Part shown: positions 34,428 to 43,210 of the stretch, piece after piece
Layout of the letters: the number at the start of each line of letters is the position of its first letter
Position numbering within the stretch: position 1 is the first letter of the stretch
Assembly: GCF_017654605.1 (NCBI RefSeq)
Contig: NZ_CP072113.1
Coordinates: 558,001-622,000, forward strand
DNA from: Yimella sp. cx-51
GTDB lineage: Bacteria; Actinomycetota; Actinomycetes; Actinomycetales; Dermatophilaceae
Direction of reading: 5' to 3'
DNA length: 64,000 nt
Program-made: the position numbers and the translations under genes
The notes under the pieces: model-generated
The model's database searches: none
Told to the model about the DNA's origin: nothing
Seen by the model: only the letters and a program-made list of their open reading frames with translations

Positions 34428-34646
34428 TCAGCCGGGGACGGTCGCCACCATCAGGAGTCGACAAGCGTTTTCGATGTGATCCATCGCAGCGTCCTCGTCT
34501 CCGGCGACGGCGGAACGCGCCGATTGCAGGAGCGTTCCTTCGAACATCAAGAAGATGGCGTCGAAAGGCAGGAACGCGGCACTCTTCTCGAGCTCGGCGT
34601 AACGCTCGAGCACCAATTCCACCCGTTCGCGAAGCGTCGGTCGCAC
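34428..34646 (-). CDS. Short uncharacterised ORF, possible TetR C-terminal remnant
   Basis: A 72-residue frame (GTG start) reading RPTLRERVELVLERYAELEK followed by a helical, Ala-rich sequence ending RLLMVATVPG. The composition is protein-like and resembles the C-terminal helices of TetR-type regulators, but no DNA-binding domain is present. It continues in the same frame directly after the WXG100 stop codon, with a strong hairpin between the two. No ribosome site is evident. It is either a remnant or a small gene. Confidence 0.35.
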   Translation of the reverse strand: MRPTLRERVELVLERYAELEKSAAFLPFDAIFLMFEGTLLQSARSAVAGDEDAAMDHIENACRLLMVATVPG

Positions 34647-34647
34647 C

Positions 34648-34701
34648 AGCTCGGCGTGGTCGCCCGCGCTGCGCGATGAGCTGGGCGGGCGACCACGAGC
34701 T
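34648..34701 (-). terminator. Terminator hairpin after the WXG100 gene
   Basis: GTGGTCGCCCGC (34656-34667) pairs perfectly with GCGGGCGACCAC (34685-34696). The stem is extended by AGCTCG/CGAGCT with a 2-nt bulge. It sits just downstream of the WXG100 stop on the minus strand. Confidence 0.6.
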
Positions 34702-34712
34702 CTAGCAGCCGC

Positions 34713-35015
34713 CTATTTGGGCGTGAAGGAGTTGCGGACGTCCGTCTCGGTGGTGGAGTACGCACGGCTCGCCCCATTGAGGGCGAGTCCGATCTGGGTG
34801 AGCGTGGTGCGCACTGCTCCCTGATTGCGCTGCCAGTCGGCGTGCAGGGTTGCGTACTGACCGGCGGCGGCGCCGGTCCACGTGCCCTGCAGCGCTTCGA
34901 GTTTGCGCCGCATGGTGTCCATCGAGCCCTGGATCTGTCCGGCGATGATGCGTACGTCGTTGGCGTGCTGGGCGATGTCGCCGGCATTGACGGTGTACTG
35001 ACCCGGATTGGCCAC
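34713..35015 (-). CDS. WXG100 family (ESAT-6-like) protein
   Basis: A 100-residue helical-hairpin protein. LQGTWTGAAAGQYATLHADW carries the W-x-G turn (about residues 46-48), flanked by two amphipathic helices; the C-terminal YSTTETDVRNSF contains a YxxxD-like export motif (Tyr-Ser-Thr-Thr-Glu with Asp two residues on). Such proteins are substrates or chaperones of type VII (ESX) secretion. GTG start with GAGGGAGGAAG upstream. No partner WXG100 gene or ESX component is present in the window, so it is an orphan. Confidence 0.9.
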   Translation of the reverse strand: MANPGQYTVNAGDIAQHANDVRIIAGQIQGSMDTMRRKLEALQGTWTGAAAGQYATLHADWQRNQGAVRTTLTQIGLALNGASRAYSTTETDVRNSFTPK

Positions 35016-35153
35016 TGGTCTTCCTCCCTCTCGGCCCGCCCGGACGGCGGACGATGCAGGGAGATTAGGTCAGCGAGCGCGACCGGCTCAGAAGTTATCC
35101 ACAGCCGCGGAGCCGTCGCACGATCGTCGCCTGCCTCGCCCATACAGCTGTTG

Positions 35154-36542
35154 TTATGAATCGGCCTTGCCCAGCGAGACCATGATCTTCTTCTGCTCGC
35201 CGTCACGGACGATGGTGAGTTCGACCTTGTCGCCGACGGTCTTGGCGCGCACATATCCGACCAGTGCCTCGGAGGAGACGATGGGGCGGCCGTCCGCGGC
35301 GATGATCGCGTCGCCCACCTTCACGCCGGCCCGGGCGGCCGCTGAATTCGGGACGACTTCGGCCACCTTCGCGGCGGTCTCCGAGGCGTCGCCGATCTGC
35401 ACCGAGCCGGTGCTCGCCTTCACACCGAGTTGGGCGTGGGTGACCGAGCCCTTGCTGACCAGCTGCGAGGTGATCGACTTGACGACGGACACCGGGATGG
35501 CGAAGCCGATGCCGATGTTGCCCGACTGGGACGAGCCGGACGAGCCGCCCAACGAGGCGATCGAGGAGTTGATGCCGATCAGCTGGCCGGAGGCATTGAC
35601 GAGCGCCCCGCCGGAGTTGCCCGGGTTGATGGGTGCACTGGTCTGGATCGCGTTGGTGGTCGCGCTCCCGGAGCCACTGGAGGTGCCGGCCGTGACGGGC
35701 CGGTTCAGCGCGCTGATGATGCCGGTGGTCACGGTGCCTGCGTAACCCAGTGGGTTGCCTATCGCCATCACCGGTTGGCCCACCAGCAGCGCTGCGTCCT
35801 CACCAAGTGCGACCGGCTTGAGGCCGTTCGGCGGCTTCTCCAGCCGGATCACCGCGAGGTCGGTGGCGGGGTCGGCCCCGACGAGCTTGGCCTTGTAGGT
35901 GAGGTTGTTAGACAACGTGACATTGATCTGCGAGCCGGAGGCGGCCCCTGCGACGTGGTTGTTGGTCACGATGTTGCCCTTGGTGTCGAGCACGACGCCA
36001 GACCCTTCACCACCGCTGGATCCCTCTGCCGACCCCACCGTGATCGAGACGACGCTGTCGGTCACCTTGCTCGCGGTCGCGGCCCAGTTGACCCCGCTGC
36101 CGTCCTTGAAGTCGGCCGGGTTGGCCTGGACGACCTTGGTGGTGGTCGACGAACTCGGGGTCGTGTCGCGATCGGTCAACGCGTACGTCGTGCCGCTGGC
36201 AAGACCCGCGGCCAGCACGGCAGCGACGGGCACTGCAATCCACGGTGCACTTCTGTTGCGGCGCTGCGGCGAAGCGGCGGGCGGCGCGAACGACTGGTCG
36301 GCGTACATCGGGGCCGGGCCGCCGGACGGCGTCGCCCACGGGTCGTTGCGAGGCGCGTTCGGGGGCTGACCCGGGCCGGGTGCACCGGTGGCTCCGGGCA
36401 TGGCAAAGGCCCGCGTCCGGTCGCCGCCGGAGGGCTGTCCAGCGCCGTACTGCGGTCGTTCTCCCGGTGCGGGGAGGGGTCCGGTGATGTCTGCGTCGGA
36501 CCCCGAAGGGTTGGACGGGTCGTGCGGCCGATCTGCCGGCAT
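35154..36542 (-). CDS. Membrane-anchored HtrA/DegP-type serine protease with PDZ domain
   Basis: A 462-residue protein. The N-terminal 95 residues are Pro/Gly-rich and cytoplasmic, followed by one membrane helix (IAVPVAAVLAAGLASGTTYA). The trypsin-like domain shows the triad His in TNNHVAG (about 195), Asp in PATDLAVIRL (about 226) and Ser in INPGNSGGALV (about 311). The PDZ domain near the C-terminus contains PNSAAARAGVKVGDAIIAAD. It would degrade or refold damaged exported proteins. Single gene, no adjacent two-component system. Confidence 0.93.
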   Translation of the reverse strand: MPADRPHDPSNPSGSDADITGPLPAPGERPQYGAGQPSGGDRTRAFAMPGATGAPGPGQPPNAPRNDPWATPSGGPAPMYADQSFAPPAASPQRRNRSAPWIAVPVAAVLAAGLASGTTYALTDRDTTPSSSTTTKVVQANPADFKDGSGVNWAATASKVTDSVVSITVGSAEGSSGGEGSGVVLDTKGNIVTNNHVAGAASGSQINVTLSNNLTYKAKLVGADPATDLAVIRLEKPPNGLKPVALGEDAALLVGQPVMAIGNPLGYAGTVTTGIISALNRPVTAGTSSGSGSATTNAIQTSAPINPGNSGGALVNASGQLIGINSSIASLGGSSGSSQSGNIGIGFAIPVSVVKSITSQLVSKGSVTHAQLGVKASTGSVQIGDASETAAKVAEVVPNSAAARAGVKVGDAIIAADGRPIVSSEALVGYVRAKTVGDKVELTIVRDGEQKKIMVSLGKADS

Positions 36543-36726
36543 CGTCGCTCCTGATCATCGAACTTGTCGTCTGCGGCCCCAACTCAAGACACCCGGCCTG
36601 GGTCGTTGCTGGCCCGAGGCTGTGAGGGAGCTATGCGTCGGGGGCAACGGTATGCGCTGCGTGGATGTTCCGCCGCCACCAGGGGAGGCATCCGAAGTCC
36701 GGAGGAGTGGCGCCCACGGGGAATAT

Positions 36727-36752
36727 TTAGCTAATCTATTGAGTTGAGCTAA
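36727..36752. promoter_or_regulatory. Candidate MarR operator/promoter
   Basis: A palindromic TTAGCTAA (36727-36734) and a related TGAGCTAA (36745-36752) lie 18 bp apart in an AT-rich island 40-65 bp upstream of the marR-type gene. This suggests autoregulation of the MarR/MFS operon. Confidence 0.45.
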
Positions 36753-36792
36753 CTATTGCGACCAGTGATGCCCAGGAGGCGAACCCACTCGA

Positions 36793-37215
36793 ATGACCCC
36801 GGACGAACGCCGCACGATGGCCGAACAGCTACGCATGGTCTGCATGCGGATCAGCCGTCGCACCCGTTTCGAGAACGTCGAGGACGTTGCGCCACATCAG
36901 TTCTCGGTGCTGCGTTGGCTGCGTGAGGAGCCGTCGACGATCGGCGCGCTTGCCGATGCCGAATGTGTCAGTAGGCCGTCGATGACTCGAACGATCGATG
37001 GGTTGGCCGCCGACGGTCTGGTGCAGCGTCGTGCTGACCAGGACGATCGTCGCCGGGTGTGGGTGGAACTCACCAGCTCCGGGCGGGACGCCGTCGACCG
37101 CACCAGGGCGTCGCGGGCGGCCTGGATGAACGAGCGGATCTCGGCGCTCACCGAGCAGGAATGCGACGTGCTGGCCGAGGCGACGAGGATCCTCGACAAG
37201 GTGGTGGCGCGATGA
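36793..37215 (+). CDS. MarR family transcriptional regulator
   Basis: A 140-residue winged-helix regulator. TIGALADAECVSRPSMTRTI (about residues 50-69) is the recognition helix region and RADQDDRRRVWVELT (about 81-95) the wing with the family DxR motif. CAGGAGGCGAAC precedes the ATG. The stop overlaps the MFS transporter start by 4 nt, so it most likely controls that exporter in response to a small aromatic or toxic compound. Confidence 0.92.
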   Translation: MTPDERRTMAEQLRMVCMRISRRTRFENVEDVAPHQFSVLRWLREEPSTIGALADAECVSRPSMTRTIDGLAADGLVQRRADQDDRRRVWVELTSSGRDAVDRTRASRAAWMNERISALTEQECDVLAEATRILDKVVAR

Positions 37216-38501
37216 GCCCCACCTTCGCCTCGCTCTCGATCTACAACTACCGGGTGTACGCCGCAGGTGCCCTGATCTCCAACATCGGCACCTGGATGGG
37301 GCGGGTGGCCCAGGACTGGCTGGTGCTCACCGAACTCACCGATCACGACGCGACCGCACTCGGCATCGTCACCGGTCTGCAGTTCGCGCCAGTCGTCCTG
37401 CTGGCCCCGCTGGCCGGAGCCTTCGCCGATCGCTTCGACAAGCGTCGCCTCCTGGTGCTCTCGCAGACCTCGCTGGCGCTCACGGCGGCGATCCTGGCCG
37501 CGCTGGTGATCACCGACTCGGCGCAGTTGTGGCACGTGTACGTGCTGGCCGGCCTGCAAGGAGTTGCCACCGCGCTCGACAACCCCACCCGTCAGGCCTT
37601 CGTCTCCGAGATGGTGCCGCCAGACAAGCTGTCGAACGCGGTAGGGCTCAACAGTGCGTCCTTCAACGGTGCGCGTCTCATCGGGCCGGCCGTCGCCGGT
37701 CTGCTGATCGCGGCCGTCGGCACGGGTATCACGTTGGCCGTCAACGCAATCAGCTTCGTGACCGTCCTCTTTGCGCTGGCCAGCATGCGTGGTGGCGAGC
37801 TCACCCGTCCACCGCGCGGCAAGGGTCGCGGCGGCGTGCGAGAGGGGCTGGCCTATGTGCGTGGACGCAGCGACATCAAGCTGCTGATGTTCATTGTGTT
37901 CATGCTCGGCACCTTCGGCATGAACTTCCAGATCACCATCGCGCTGATGTCGACCTCCGTCTTCCACAAGGGCGCCAGTGAGTACGGTGTTCTCGGCTCG
38001 GTGATGGCGATCGGCTCGTTGTCGGCGGCGCTGATGACCGCCCGGCGTCCGCGTCCTCGACTGCGGGTGCTGTTCACCGCGCTGATCGGCTTCACCGTCT
38101 TCTCGACCGCCGCTGCCCTCGCGCCGTCGTTCTGGGTGTTCGGCCTGATGTTGATTCCGACCGGCTGGTGCGCACTCACCGTCGTGACCACCGCCAACTC
38201 AGCGGTCCAACTCGCCGTGACCCCGCAGATGCGCGGACGCGTGATGGCGCTCTACATGGCGATCTTCCTCGGTGGCACGCCGCTGGGCGCCCCGATGATC
38301 GGGTGGATCGGTTCGGCCTACGGAGCCCGATGGACGATCCTGGTCGGGAGCCTCGCTGTGGGCCTCGCCACCGGTGCTGCGATTCTTTATGTCATGCGCA
38401 CCGATGAACTCACGGTCACCCTTGAGCGGCACCCCTGGCATCTCGAGGTCGTGTCGGCTCGCCAGGCCGCCGACGCCCTGACTCCCGAGCAGGTGCGCTG
38501 A
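37212..38501 (+). CDS. MFS transporter
   Basis: A 429-residue permease of the major facilitator superfamily with about 12 hydrophobic segments. The N-terminal YNYRVYAAGALISNIGTWMG and PLAGAFADRFDKRRLLVLSQ (the loop 2-3 motif with D-R-x-x-K/R) match the actinobacterial MFS_3-type exporters. The ATG at 37212 overlaps the MarR stop (ATGA), and a 28-codon ORF starts on the last base of its stop codon. It is likely an efflux pump. Substrate unknown. Confidence 0.92.
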   Translation: MSPTFASLSIYNYRVYAAGALISNIGTWMGRVAQDWLVLTELTDHDATALGIVTGLQFAPVVLLAPLAGAFADRFDKRRLLVLSQTSLALTAAILAALVITDSAQLWHVYVLAGLQGVATALDNPTRQAFVSEMVPPDKLSNAVGLNSASFNGARLIGPAVAGLLIAAVGTGITLAVNAISFVTVLFALASMRGGELTRPPRGKGRGGVREGLAYVRGRSDIKLLMFIVFMLGTFGMNFQITIALMSTSVFHKGASEYGVLGSVMAIGSLSAALMTARRPRPRLRVLFTALIGFTVFSTAAALAPSFWVFGLMLIPTGWCALTVVTTANSAVQLAVTPQMRGRVMALYMAIFLGGTPLGAPMIGWIGSAYGARWTILVGSLAVGLATGAAILYVMRTDELTVTLERHPWHLEVVSARQAADALTPEQVR

Positions 38502-38587
38502 TGACACCTCACTCGCGCCGCCTGCTCGTGGTCGGGGTGCTGCTCGGCATGCTGATCGTCGCGATCGTCGCGCAGTTCGTCGGCTGA
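38501..38587 (+). CDS. 28-residue single-helix membrane peptide
   Basis: A short ORF whose ATG shares one base with the MFS stop codon (TGATG). The peptide starts MTPHSRR and continues with a single hydrophobic segment, LLVVGVLLGMLIVAIVAQFV, ending in Gly. It has a positive-inside N-terminus followed by one helix and nothing else. Translational coupling to the exporter suggests a small accessory subunit. Alternatively it could be a chance ORF, but composition and position argue for a real gene. Confidence 0.6.
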   Translation: MTPHSRRLLVVGVLLGMLIVAIVAQFVG

Positions 38588-38604
38588 GTAGCCCCGCACA
38601 CTCA

Positions 38605-38646
38605 GAAGGAGGATCACCCGTGCAACAGCGCGGGTGATCCTCCTTC
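38605..38646. terminator. Bidirectional intrinsic terminator
   Basis: A perfect 16-bp stem, GAAGGAGGATCACCCG (38605-38620) and its complement (38631-38646), with a 10-nt loop, lies between the MFS operon and the convergent pepN gene. Confidence 0.85.
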
Positions 38647-38673
38647 GTTCGGTTACCGGGTTTCGGCGTCCGA

Positions 38674-41271
38674 TCAGTCCTTCTGGGCTCGCTGGGCGCG
38701 GAGCGCTCGCTGCGCTTGGTCGATCTGCTCCAGCACCACCCGGCGCAGCGCTGCCGGTGCCTGCGGGTGCTCGTCGTACCAACGCTGCACCGCGGCGAGT
38801 GCCTCGCGACCGGCCTCGTTGTCATCGATCGTCGGGAAGAGTTCGATCACCAGACGCTGGGCCATGGTTTGCGCCCGGTCGGTCCAGACGGTGTCGAGCA
38901 AGCCCAGGTAGTCGCTGCTGAATTCGACGCCCGAGCCGGTGAGCGCCCAGCCGGCCAGCAACGCGCGCTGCTCGTCGTTGGTGAGGTCGTCCTCCACCAG
39001 TCGGCGCCACGTCTGCCCGGCGTGCGCCGGTGCGGCGGCCCGTGCGGTGAGGGCATGAGTGCGTCCGATGAGGGTGTCGTCCTGCGCCAAGACTGCATCG
39101 ACGTCGCTCTCGTGCCAGACGCCGCGTCGCACGAGCGCAGTGGCCAGCTGCCAGCGCAGCTCGTCGGTGAGCTCCAGGCCGTCCGGCGTGGTGCCACCAG
39201 CCAGTCCGCGCATCGACTGCGTCGTCGCGTCGGTGTGTGCACCGAGCTCGGCGGTGATCTCTGCCCAGGTGCGTTGCAGGTCCGAGCCAGCGGGCGCCGA
39301 GGACAGCGCAGCATCGGCGAGCTGCGCGACCTGCGTCCACGCCTGCGGACGCTCGTTGGCGGGCAGGTAGCGCCCGATCGCTGTCTTGAGCTGCCCGGCG
39401 AAGATGCGCAGCAGCATCGAGTTGGGTTCGGTCGGAGCCTGCGAGCTGAATGCCGCGACGAACTCCGCAGCGGGCACGATGCCATCGCGGGTGAGGTTCC
39501 ACAGCGCGGTCCACACTGCGCCGCGGTCGAGGTCGTCCTCGATGGTGGACGCGTACTTCGCGGCGGTTTCGCGCGAGTGGTCGTCGAGGCGGCAGATGGC
39601 GTAGGTGAGGTCGCCGGAGTTGAGCACGACCAGGTCGGCTCGCTTGCCGAGCGCCTCGGTCAGTTCGGCCTGGGTCCCGGTGAGGGTGAGCTCCGCCGCG
39701 AAGAAGCGCGTCAGGCGGTCACCGTCCACCATGTAGCCCGCAACACGGAAGGCATGCGGCCGGACGACCTCCTCGCCGGTGATGCGATCGGTGCAGGCCT
39801 GGCGCACAACGAGTTCGGTGATGCTGCCGTCCTCTCCGCGTGACACATGCGCAGTGAGCTCGGTCGGGGTGGTGGTGCGCAGCCACAGATCGGCCCACGC
39901 GTGCAGGTCGTGCTCGGTGTGCGGCTGCAGCGCGGTGAGCAGGTCGTTGAAGGTCGCCGCACCGAAGGCGTGGTCGCGGAAGTAATCACGCGATCCCGCG
40001 AAGAAGGCGTCCGTGCCGACGATGGCCTGTAGCTGGCGCAGCACGGAGGCGCCCTTGGCGTAGGTGATGCCGTCGAAGTTCTGCCGCGCCGCTTCCAGAT
40101 CGTCGATCCGGGCGATCACCGGGTGCGTCGTCGGCAACTGGTCATGGGCGTAGGCCCACAGCTTGCGGCTGGTCGCGAACTGCAACCACGCCTGGTCGAA
40201 ACGGGTCTGCTCCTGGCTGACCTGGTAGCCCATGAGGTCGGCGAACGACTCCTTCAACCACAGGTCGTCCCACCACTTCGGCGTCACCAGGTCGCCGAAC
40301 CACATGTGCGCCATCTCGTGCAGTATCACCTCCGACCGGGACGTGCGCTGGATGGCTGTGGCGCCGCCGCGGAAGAGATAGCTCTCCTTGAAGGTCACCA
40401 GGCCGGGGTTCTCCATGGCGCCGATGTTGTACTCCGGCACGAACACCTGGTCGTACTTCGCGACCTGGTGGCCCGCGTCGTCCTTCGGGTCAAGACCCCA
40501 CGGGAAGGGATAGCCGAAGGCGCTGTCGTAGAAGCTGAACCCGGCCTTGGTGATCTCGAAGATCTCCTCGTGCTCCAGGTGCTCGCGCATGCCGCGCCGA
40601 CAGAGCGCAGTCAGCGCGATCCGTTGGGTGGTGCCGTCGGCGCGTTCGACGCTCCATTCGTCCTCCACCGATGCGTACGGGCCCGCGATGAGTGCGATCA
40701 GGTAGGTCGACAGCGGAGGCGTGGGCGCGAAGGTATGCACGCTGTGCTCACCCCTCGCGCTTGCCTGCACCTCAGGCTGGTTGGAGCGCACCACCCAGCC
40801 GGTCGGCGCGGTGACCTCGAAGGTGAACTCGCCCTTGAGGTCGGGCTGCTCGAAGCAGGCGAACACCCGGCGGGCGTCGGTCGGCTCGCAGTGGGTGTAG
40901 AGATAGGTCGAGTCGTCCTCGGGGTCGGTGAACCGGTGCAGGCCCTCACCGGTGCGGCTGTAGTAGCAGTGCGCGACGACGGTCACGATGTTGGAGCCAA
41001 TCGTCAAGTCGTGCAACAAGACTCGTGCACCGTCGTAGGAGAAGGGCGCAACCGTCTCGCCGTTGATCGTGATCTCTTCGACGTAGTCGGCCACAAGATC
41101 GAGCCAGGTGGAGTCGCCGGTCGAGTCGAAGACGACCGTCGTCTCCGAACGGAAGGTCTTGGCGTCATCGGGTGCGCCGGTGAGGTCGAGCGCCACGCGG
41201 TAGCTGCGCACGTCGAGTTGGTCGCCGCGAGCGGCGCATTCCTGGCGAGTGAGGTTCAGGTTGGAGGCCAC
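38674..41271 (-). CDS. pepN: Aminopeptidase N (M1 family zinc metallopeptidase)
   Basis: An 865-residue cytoplasmic peptidase that removes N-terminal residues from peptides. GAMENPG (about residue 280) is the substrate-binding motif. HEMAHMWFGDLV with the downstream LKESFADL gives the HExxH-x18-E zinc site (about residues 312-335). The C-terminal half is helical, ending in basic RALRAQRAQKD. The GTG start begins MASNLNLTRQECAARGDQL, a typical actinobacterial PepN N-terminus. Confidence 0.95.
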   Translation of the reverse strand: MASNLNLTRQECAARGDQLDVRSYRVALDLTGAPDDAKTFRSETTVVFDSTGDSTWLDLVADYVEEITINGETVAPFSYDGARVLLHDLTIGSNIVTVVAHCYYSRTGEGLHRFTDPEDDSTYLYTHCEPTDARRVFACFEQPDLKGEFTFEVTAPTGWVVRSNQPEVQASARGEHSVHTFAPTPPLSTYLIALIAGPYASVEDEWSVERADGTTQRIALTALCRRGMREHLEHEEIFEITKAGFSFYDSAFGYPFPWGLDPKDDAGHQVAKYDQVFVPEYNIGAMENPGLVTFKESYLFRGGATAIQRTSRSEVILHEMAHMWFGDLVTPKWWDDLWLKESFADLMGYQVSQEQTRFDQAWLQFATSRKLWAYAHDQLPTTHPVIARIDDLEAARQNFDGITYAKGASVLRQLQAIVGTDAFFAGSRDYFRDHAFGAATFNDLLTALQPHTEHDLHAWADLWLRTTTPTELTAHVSRGEDGSITELVVRQACTDRITGEEVVRPHAFRVAGYMVDGDRLTRFFAAELTLTGTQAELTEALGKRADLVVLNSGDLTYAICRLDDHSRETAAKYASTIEDDLDRGAVWTALWNLTRDGIVPAAEFVAAFSSQAPTEPNSMLLRIFAGQLKTAIGRYLPANERPQAWTQVAQLADAALSSAPAGSDLQRTWAEITAELGAHTDATTQSMRGLAGGTTPDGLELTDELRWQLATALVRRGVWHESDVDAVLAQDDTLIGRTHALTARAAAPAHAGQTWRRLVEDDLTNDEQRALLAGWALTGSGVEFSSDYLGLLDTVWTDRAQTMAQRLVIELFPTIDDNEAGREALAAVQRWYDEHPQAPAALRRVVLEQIDQAQRALRAQRAQKD

Positions 41272-41317
41272 GAGGCCTCAGTCAAACATGTGACTCAGAG
41301 GTATGGGCGAGCCGGGC

Positions 41318-42439
41318 TCAACCGATCTGCGCGTCGATGACGTAATCGATGCAGCGGGTCAGTGCGCTGACATCGTCGGGCGCGACCGCGGGGTACATGC
41401 CGATACGTAGTTGATTGCGGCCGAGCTTGCGATAGGGCTCGGTGTCGACGATTCCGTTGACGCGCAGAGACTTTGCCACCGCGGCAGCATCGACCGACTC
41501 GGTGAAGTCGATCGTGCCGACCACCTGCGAACGGTTCATCGAGTCAGTGATGAACGGTGACGCGTACGAGGACGCCTCGGCCCAGTCGTACAAGCGCGAG
41601 CTGCTGTCGCGGGTGCGCTCGTCGCACCACGCCAGGCCGCCCTGGTCAAGCATCCAGCCGAGCTGTTCGTCCAGCATGACGAGCGTCGCAAGCGCCGGAG
41701 TGTTGAGCGTCTGGTGCTTGCGCGAGTTGTCGATCGCCAACTGCAGATTGAGGGTGTCAGGCACCCAGCGTGAAGCGTCGCTGGTCACCTCGCCGGCTCG
41801 TTCGATCGCGGCGGGGGAGAGCAACGCGAGCCAGAGCCCGCCGTCCGAGGCGAACGACTTCTGCGGCGCGAAGTAGTACGCGTCGCATTGGCTGACGTCC
41901 AGTGACATGCCGCCGGCCGCCGAGGTGCCGTCGACGACCGTCAGGGCGTCGGCGTGCACGCGTTGCACCTGGATCGAGGCTCCGGTCGAGGTCTCGTTGT
42001 GCGCAGTGGCGTAGAGATCGACGCCGTCGACCGGTTCGAGATCGGCGACGCCGCCCGGTGCGACCGAGCGCACCAGCGGCTCGTCCAGGAATGGTGCGCG
42101 CTGGACGACGGCGGCGAACTTGGAGCTGAACTCGCCGAAGATCGCGTGCTGCGATTTCGCGCGCACCAGACTGCAGGCGGCGACATCCCAGAACGAGGTC
42201 GAACCGCCCAGGCCGAGCACCACCTCATACCCATCAGGCAGCGAGTAGAGAGCCGCGAGGCGTTCCTGCACGCTGCGCACCAGGTTGAGCACGGGTGCCT
42301 GGCGGTGGCTGGTGCCGATCACCGAACGACCCTGTGCCACAAGCGCATCCAACTGATCGGTGCGCACCTTGGAGGGCCCGCTGCCGAAGCGTCCGTCGGC
42401 GGGGAGCAGGTCGGTGGGGATCTTCACGGCATCGCTCAC
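41318..42439 (-). CDS. serC: Phosphoserine aminotransferase
   Basis: A 373-residue PLP enzyme of serine biosynthesis (3-phosphohydroxypyruvate plus glutamate to phosphoserine). RFGSGPSKVRTDQLDAL near the N-terminus and YYFAPQKSFASDGGLWLALL with the PLP lysine (about residue 193) identify the actinobacterial SerC class. The GTG at 42439 is chosen: CACAAT lies 6 nt upstream, and IPTDLLPADGRFGSGPSK aligns with known N-termini. Five additional upstream codons are open. It is divergent from pdxH with only a 32-bp gap. Confidence 0.93.
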   Translation of the reverse strand: MSDAVKIPTDLLPADGRFGSGPSKVRTDQLDALVAQGRSVIGTSHRQAPVLNLVRSVQERLAALYSLPDGYEVVLGLGGSTSFWDVAACSLVRAKSQHAIFGEFSSKFAAVVQRAPFLDEPLVRSVAPGGVADLEPVDGVDLYATAHNETSTGASIQVQRVHADALTVVDGTSAAGGMSLDVSQCDAYYFAPQKSFASDGGLWLALLSPAAIERAGEVTSDASRWVPDTLNLQLAIDNSRKHQTLNTPALATLVMLDEQLGWMLDQGGLAWCDERTRDSSSRLYDWAEASSYASPFITDSMNRSQVVGTIDFTESVDAAAVAKSLRVNGIVDTEPYRKLGRNQLRIGMYPAVAPDDVSALTRCIDYVIDAQIG

Positions 42440-42445
42440 CCCACG

Positions 42446-42465
42446 ATTGTGCACCGGCGTAGTTT
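42446..42465. promoter_or_regulatory. Back-to-back leaderless -10 boxes for serC and pdxH
   Basis: On the minus strand CACAAT (42446-42451) is 6 nt before the serC GTG. On the plus strand TAGTTT (42460-42465) is 6 nt before the pdxH ATG. No ribosome sites fit in either gap. Two divergent, apparently leaderless promoters are packed into about 30 bp, so they are likely to influence each other. Confidence 0.45.
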
Positions 42466-42471
42466 GGGCTC

Positions 42472-43152
42472 ATGGAACCGATCGAACGTTGGGACTACGC
42501 GGGCGAAAGCCTCGATGAAACAGGGTTGCCGGCTGCGCCCTGGCCGATCGTGCGGGAGTGGGTCGACCAGGCCCGCGCTCGAAATCGAGAGCAGGGTGAC
42601 GTGCCCGAGCCGGACGCGATCGCCGTGGCAACCGTGGACGCCGATGCTCGCCCGAGCCTGCGCGTGGTGCTCATGCGCTACCTCGAGCCCGCCGGTCCGG
42701 GATTCTTCACCAACCTCGAGTCGCGCAAAGCCGTTGAACTGCAGTCGAATCCGCACATCGCAGCGACACTCACCTGGCAGTCGATGTTCCGCGCGATCCG
42801 CTTCGAAGGCACGGCGCGGCAACTCGATCGCGACACCGTCGAGCGCTACTTCGGGTCGCGCCCTTGGGCCAGCAGGGTGGGCGCGTGGGCGTCCGCGCAG
42901 TCGCGTCCGCTGGCCTCCCGGGCCGAACTGGAGCAACGGGTCGCCGAACTCGAACAACGGTGGCCCGACACCGGCCGCGAGGACGATGTGCCGCTGCCGG
43001 ACGGATGGGGCGGCTTCGTGGTCGACTGCGAGCGGGTGGAGTTGTGGGCCGGGCGCAGATCGAGACTGCACGATCGGCTGGTCTACCGACGCACCGGCGA
43101 CGGTGATCTCTCGACCGACGGCGTGTGGGCGATCGAGCGTCTCCAGCCCTGA
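42472..43152 (+). CDS. pdxH: Pyridoxamine/pyridoxine 5'-phosphate oxidase
   Basis: A 226-residue FMN enzyme that makes pyridoxal 5'-phosphate. RVVLMRYLEPAGPGFFTNLE and SRKAVELQSNPHIAATLTWQ are the FMN/PLP-binding segments; the C-terminal WAGRRSRLHDRLVYRR followed by LSTDGVWAIERLQP is the PdxH signature. PLP made here is the cofactor of SerC, encoded divergently next door, and of two further PLP enzymes in this window. The leader is probably absent. Confidence 0.95.
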   Translation: MEPIERWDYAGESLDETGLPAAPWPIVREWVDQARARNREQGDVPEPDAIAVATVDADARPSLRVVLMRYLEPAGPGFFTNLESRKAVELQSNPHIAATLTWQSMFRAIRFEGTARQLDRDTVERYFGSRPWASRVGAWASAQSRPLASRAELEQRVAELEQRWPDTGREDDVPLPDGWGGFVVDCERVELWAGRRSRLHDRLVYRRTGDGDLSTDGVWAIERLQP

Positions 43153-43176
43153 CCGAACTCGACAAATTTTAATCCG

Positions 43177-43205
43177 TTGCCTCGGCCGGAACGCCGTCCT
43201 AATCT
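43177..43205 (+). promoter_or_regulatory. Strong promoter of the structured RNA/12-codon ORF region
   Basis: TTGCCT (43177-43182), a 17-bp spacer and TAATCT (43200-43205) make one of the best housekeeping promoters in the window. The predicted start, about 43211, gives a short leader ending in a very strong ribosome site. Confidence 0.6.
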
Positions 43206-43210
43206 CGTGG

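Noticed and set aside
35095-35103. TTATCCACA, a DnaA-box match upstream of the HtrA-type and WXG100 genes
   Set aside because: A single 9-mer without clustered boxes, an AT-rich unwinding region or dnaA/dnaN neighbours does not support a replication origin.
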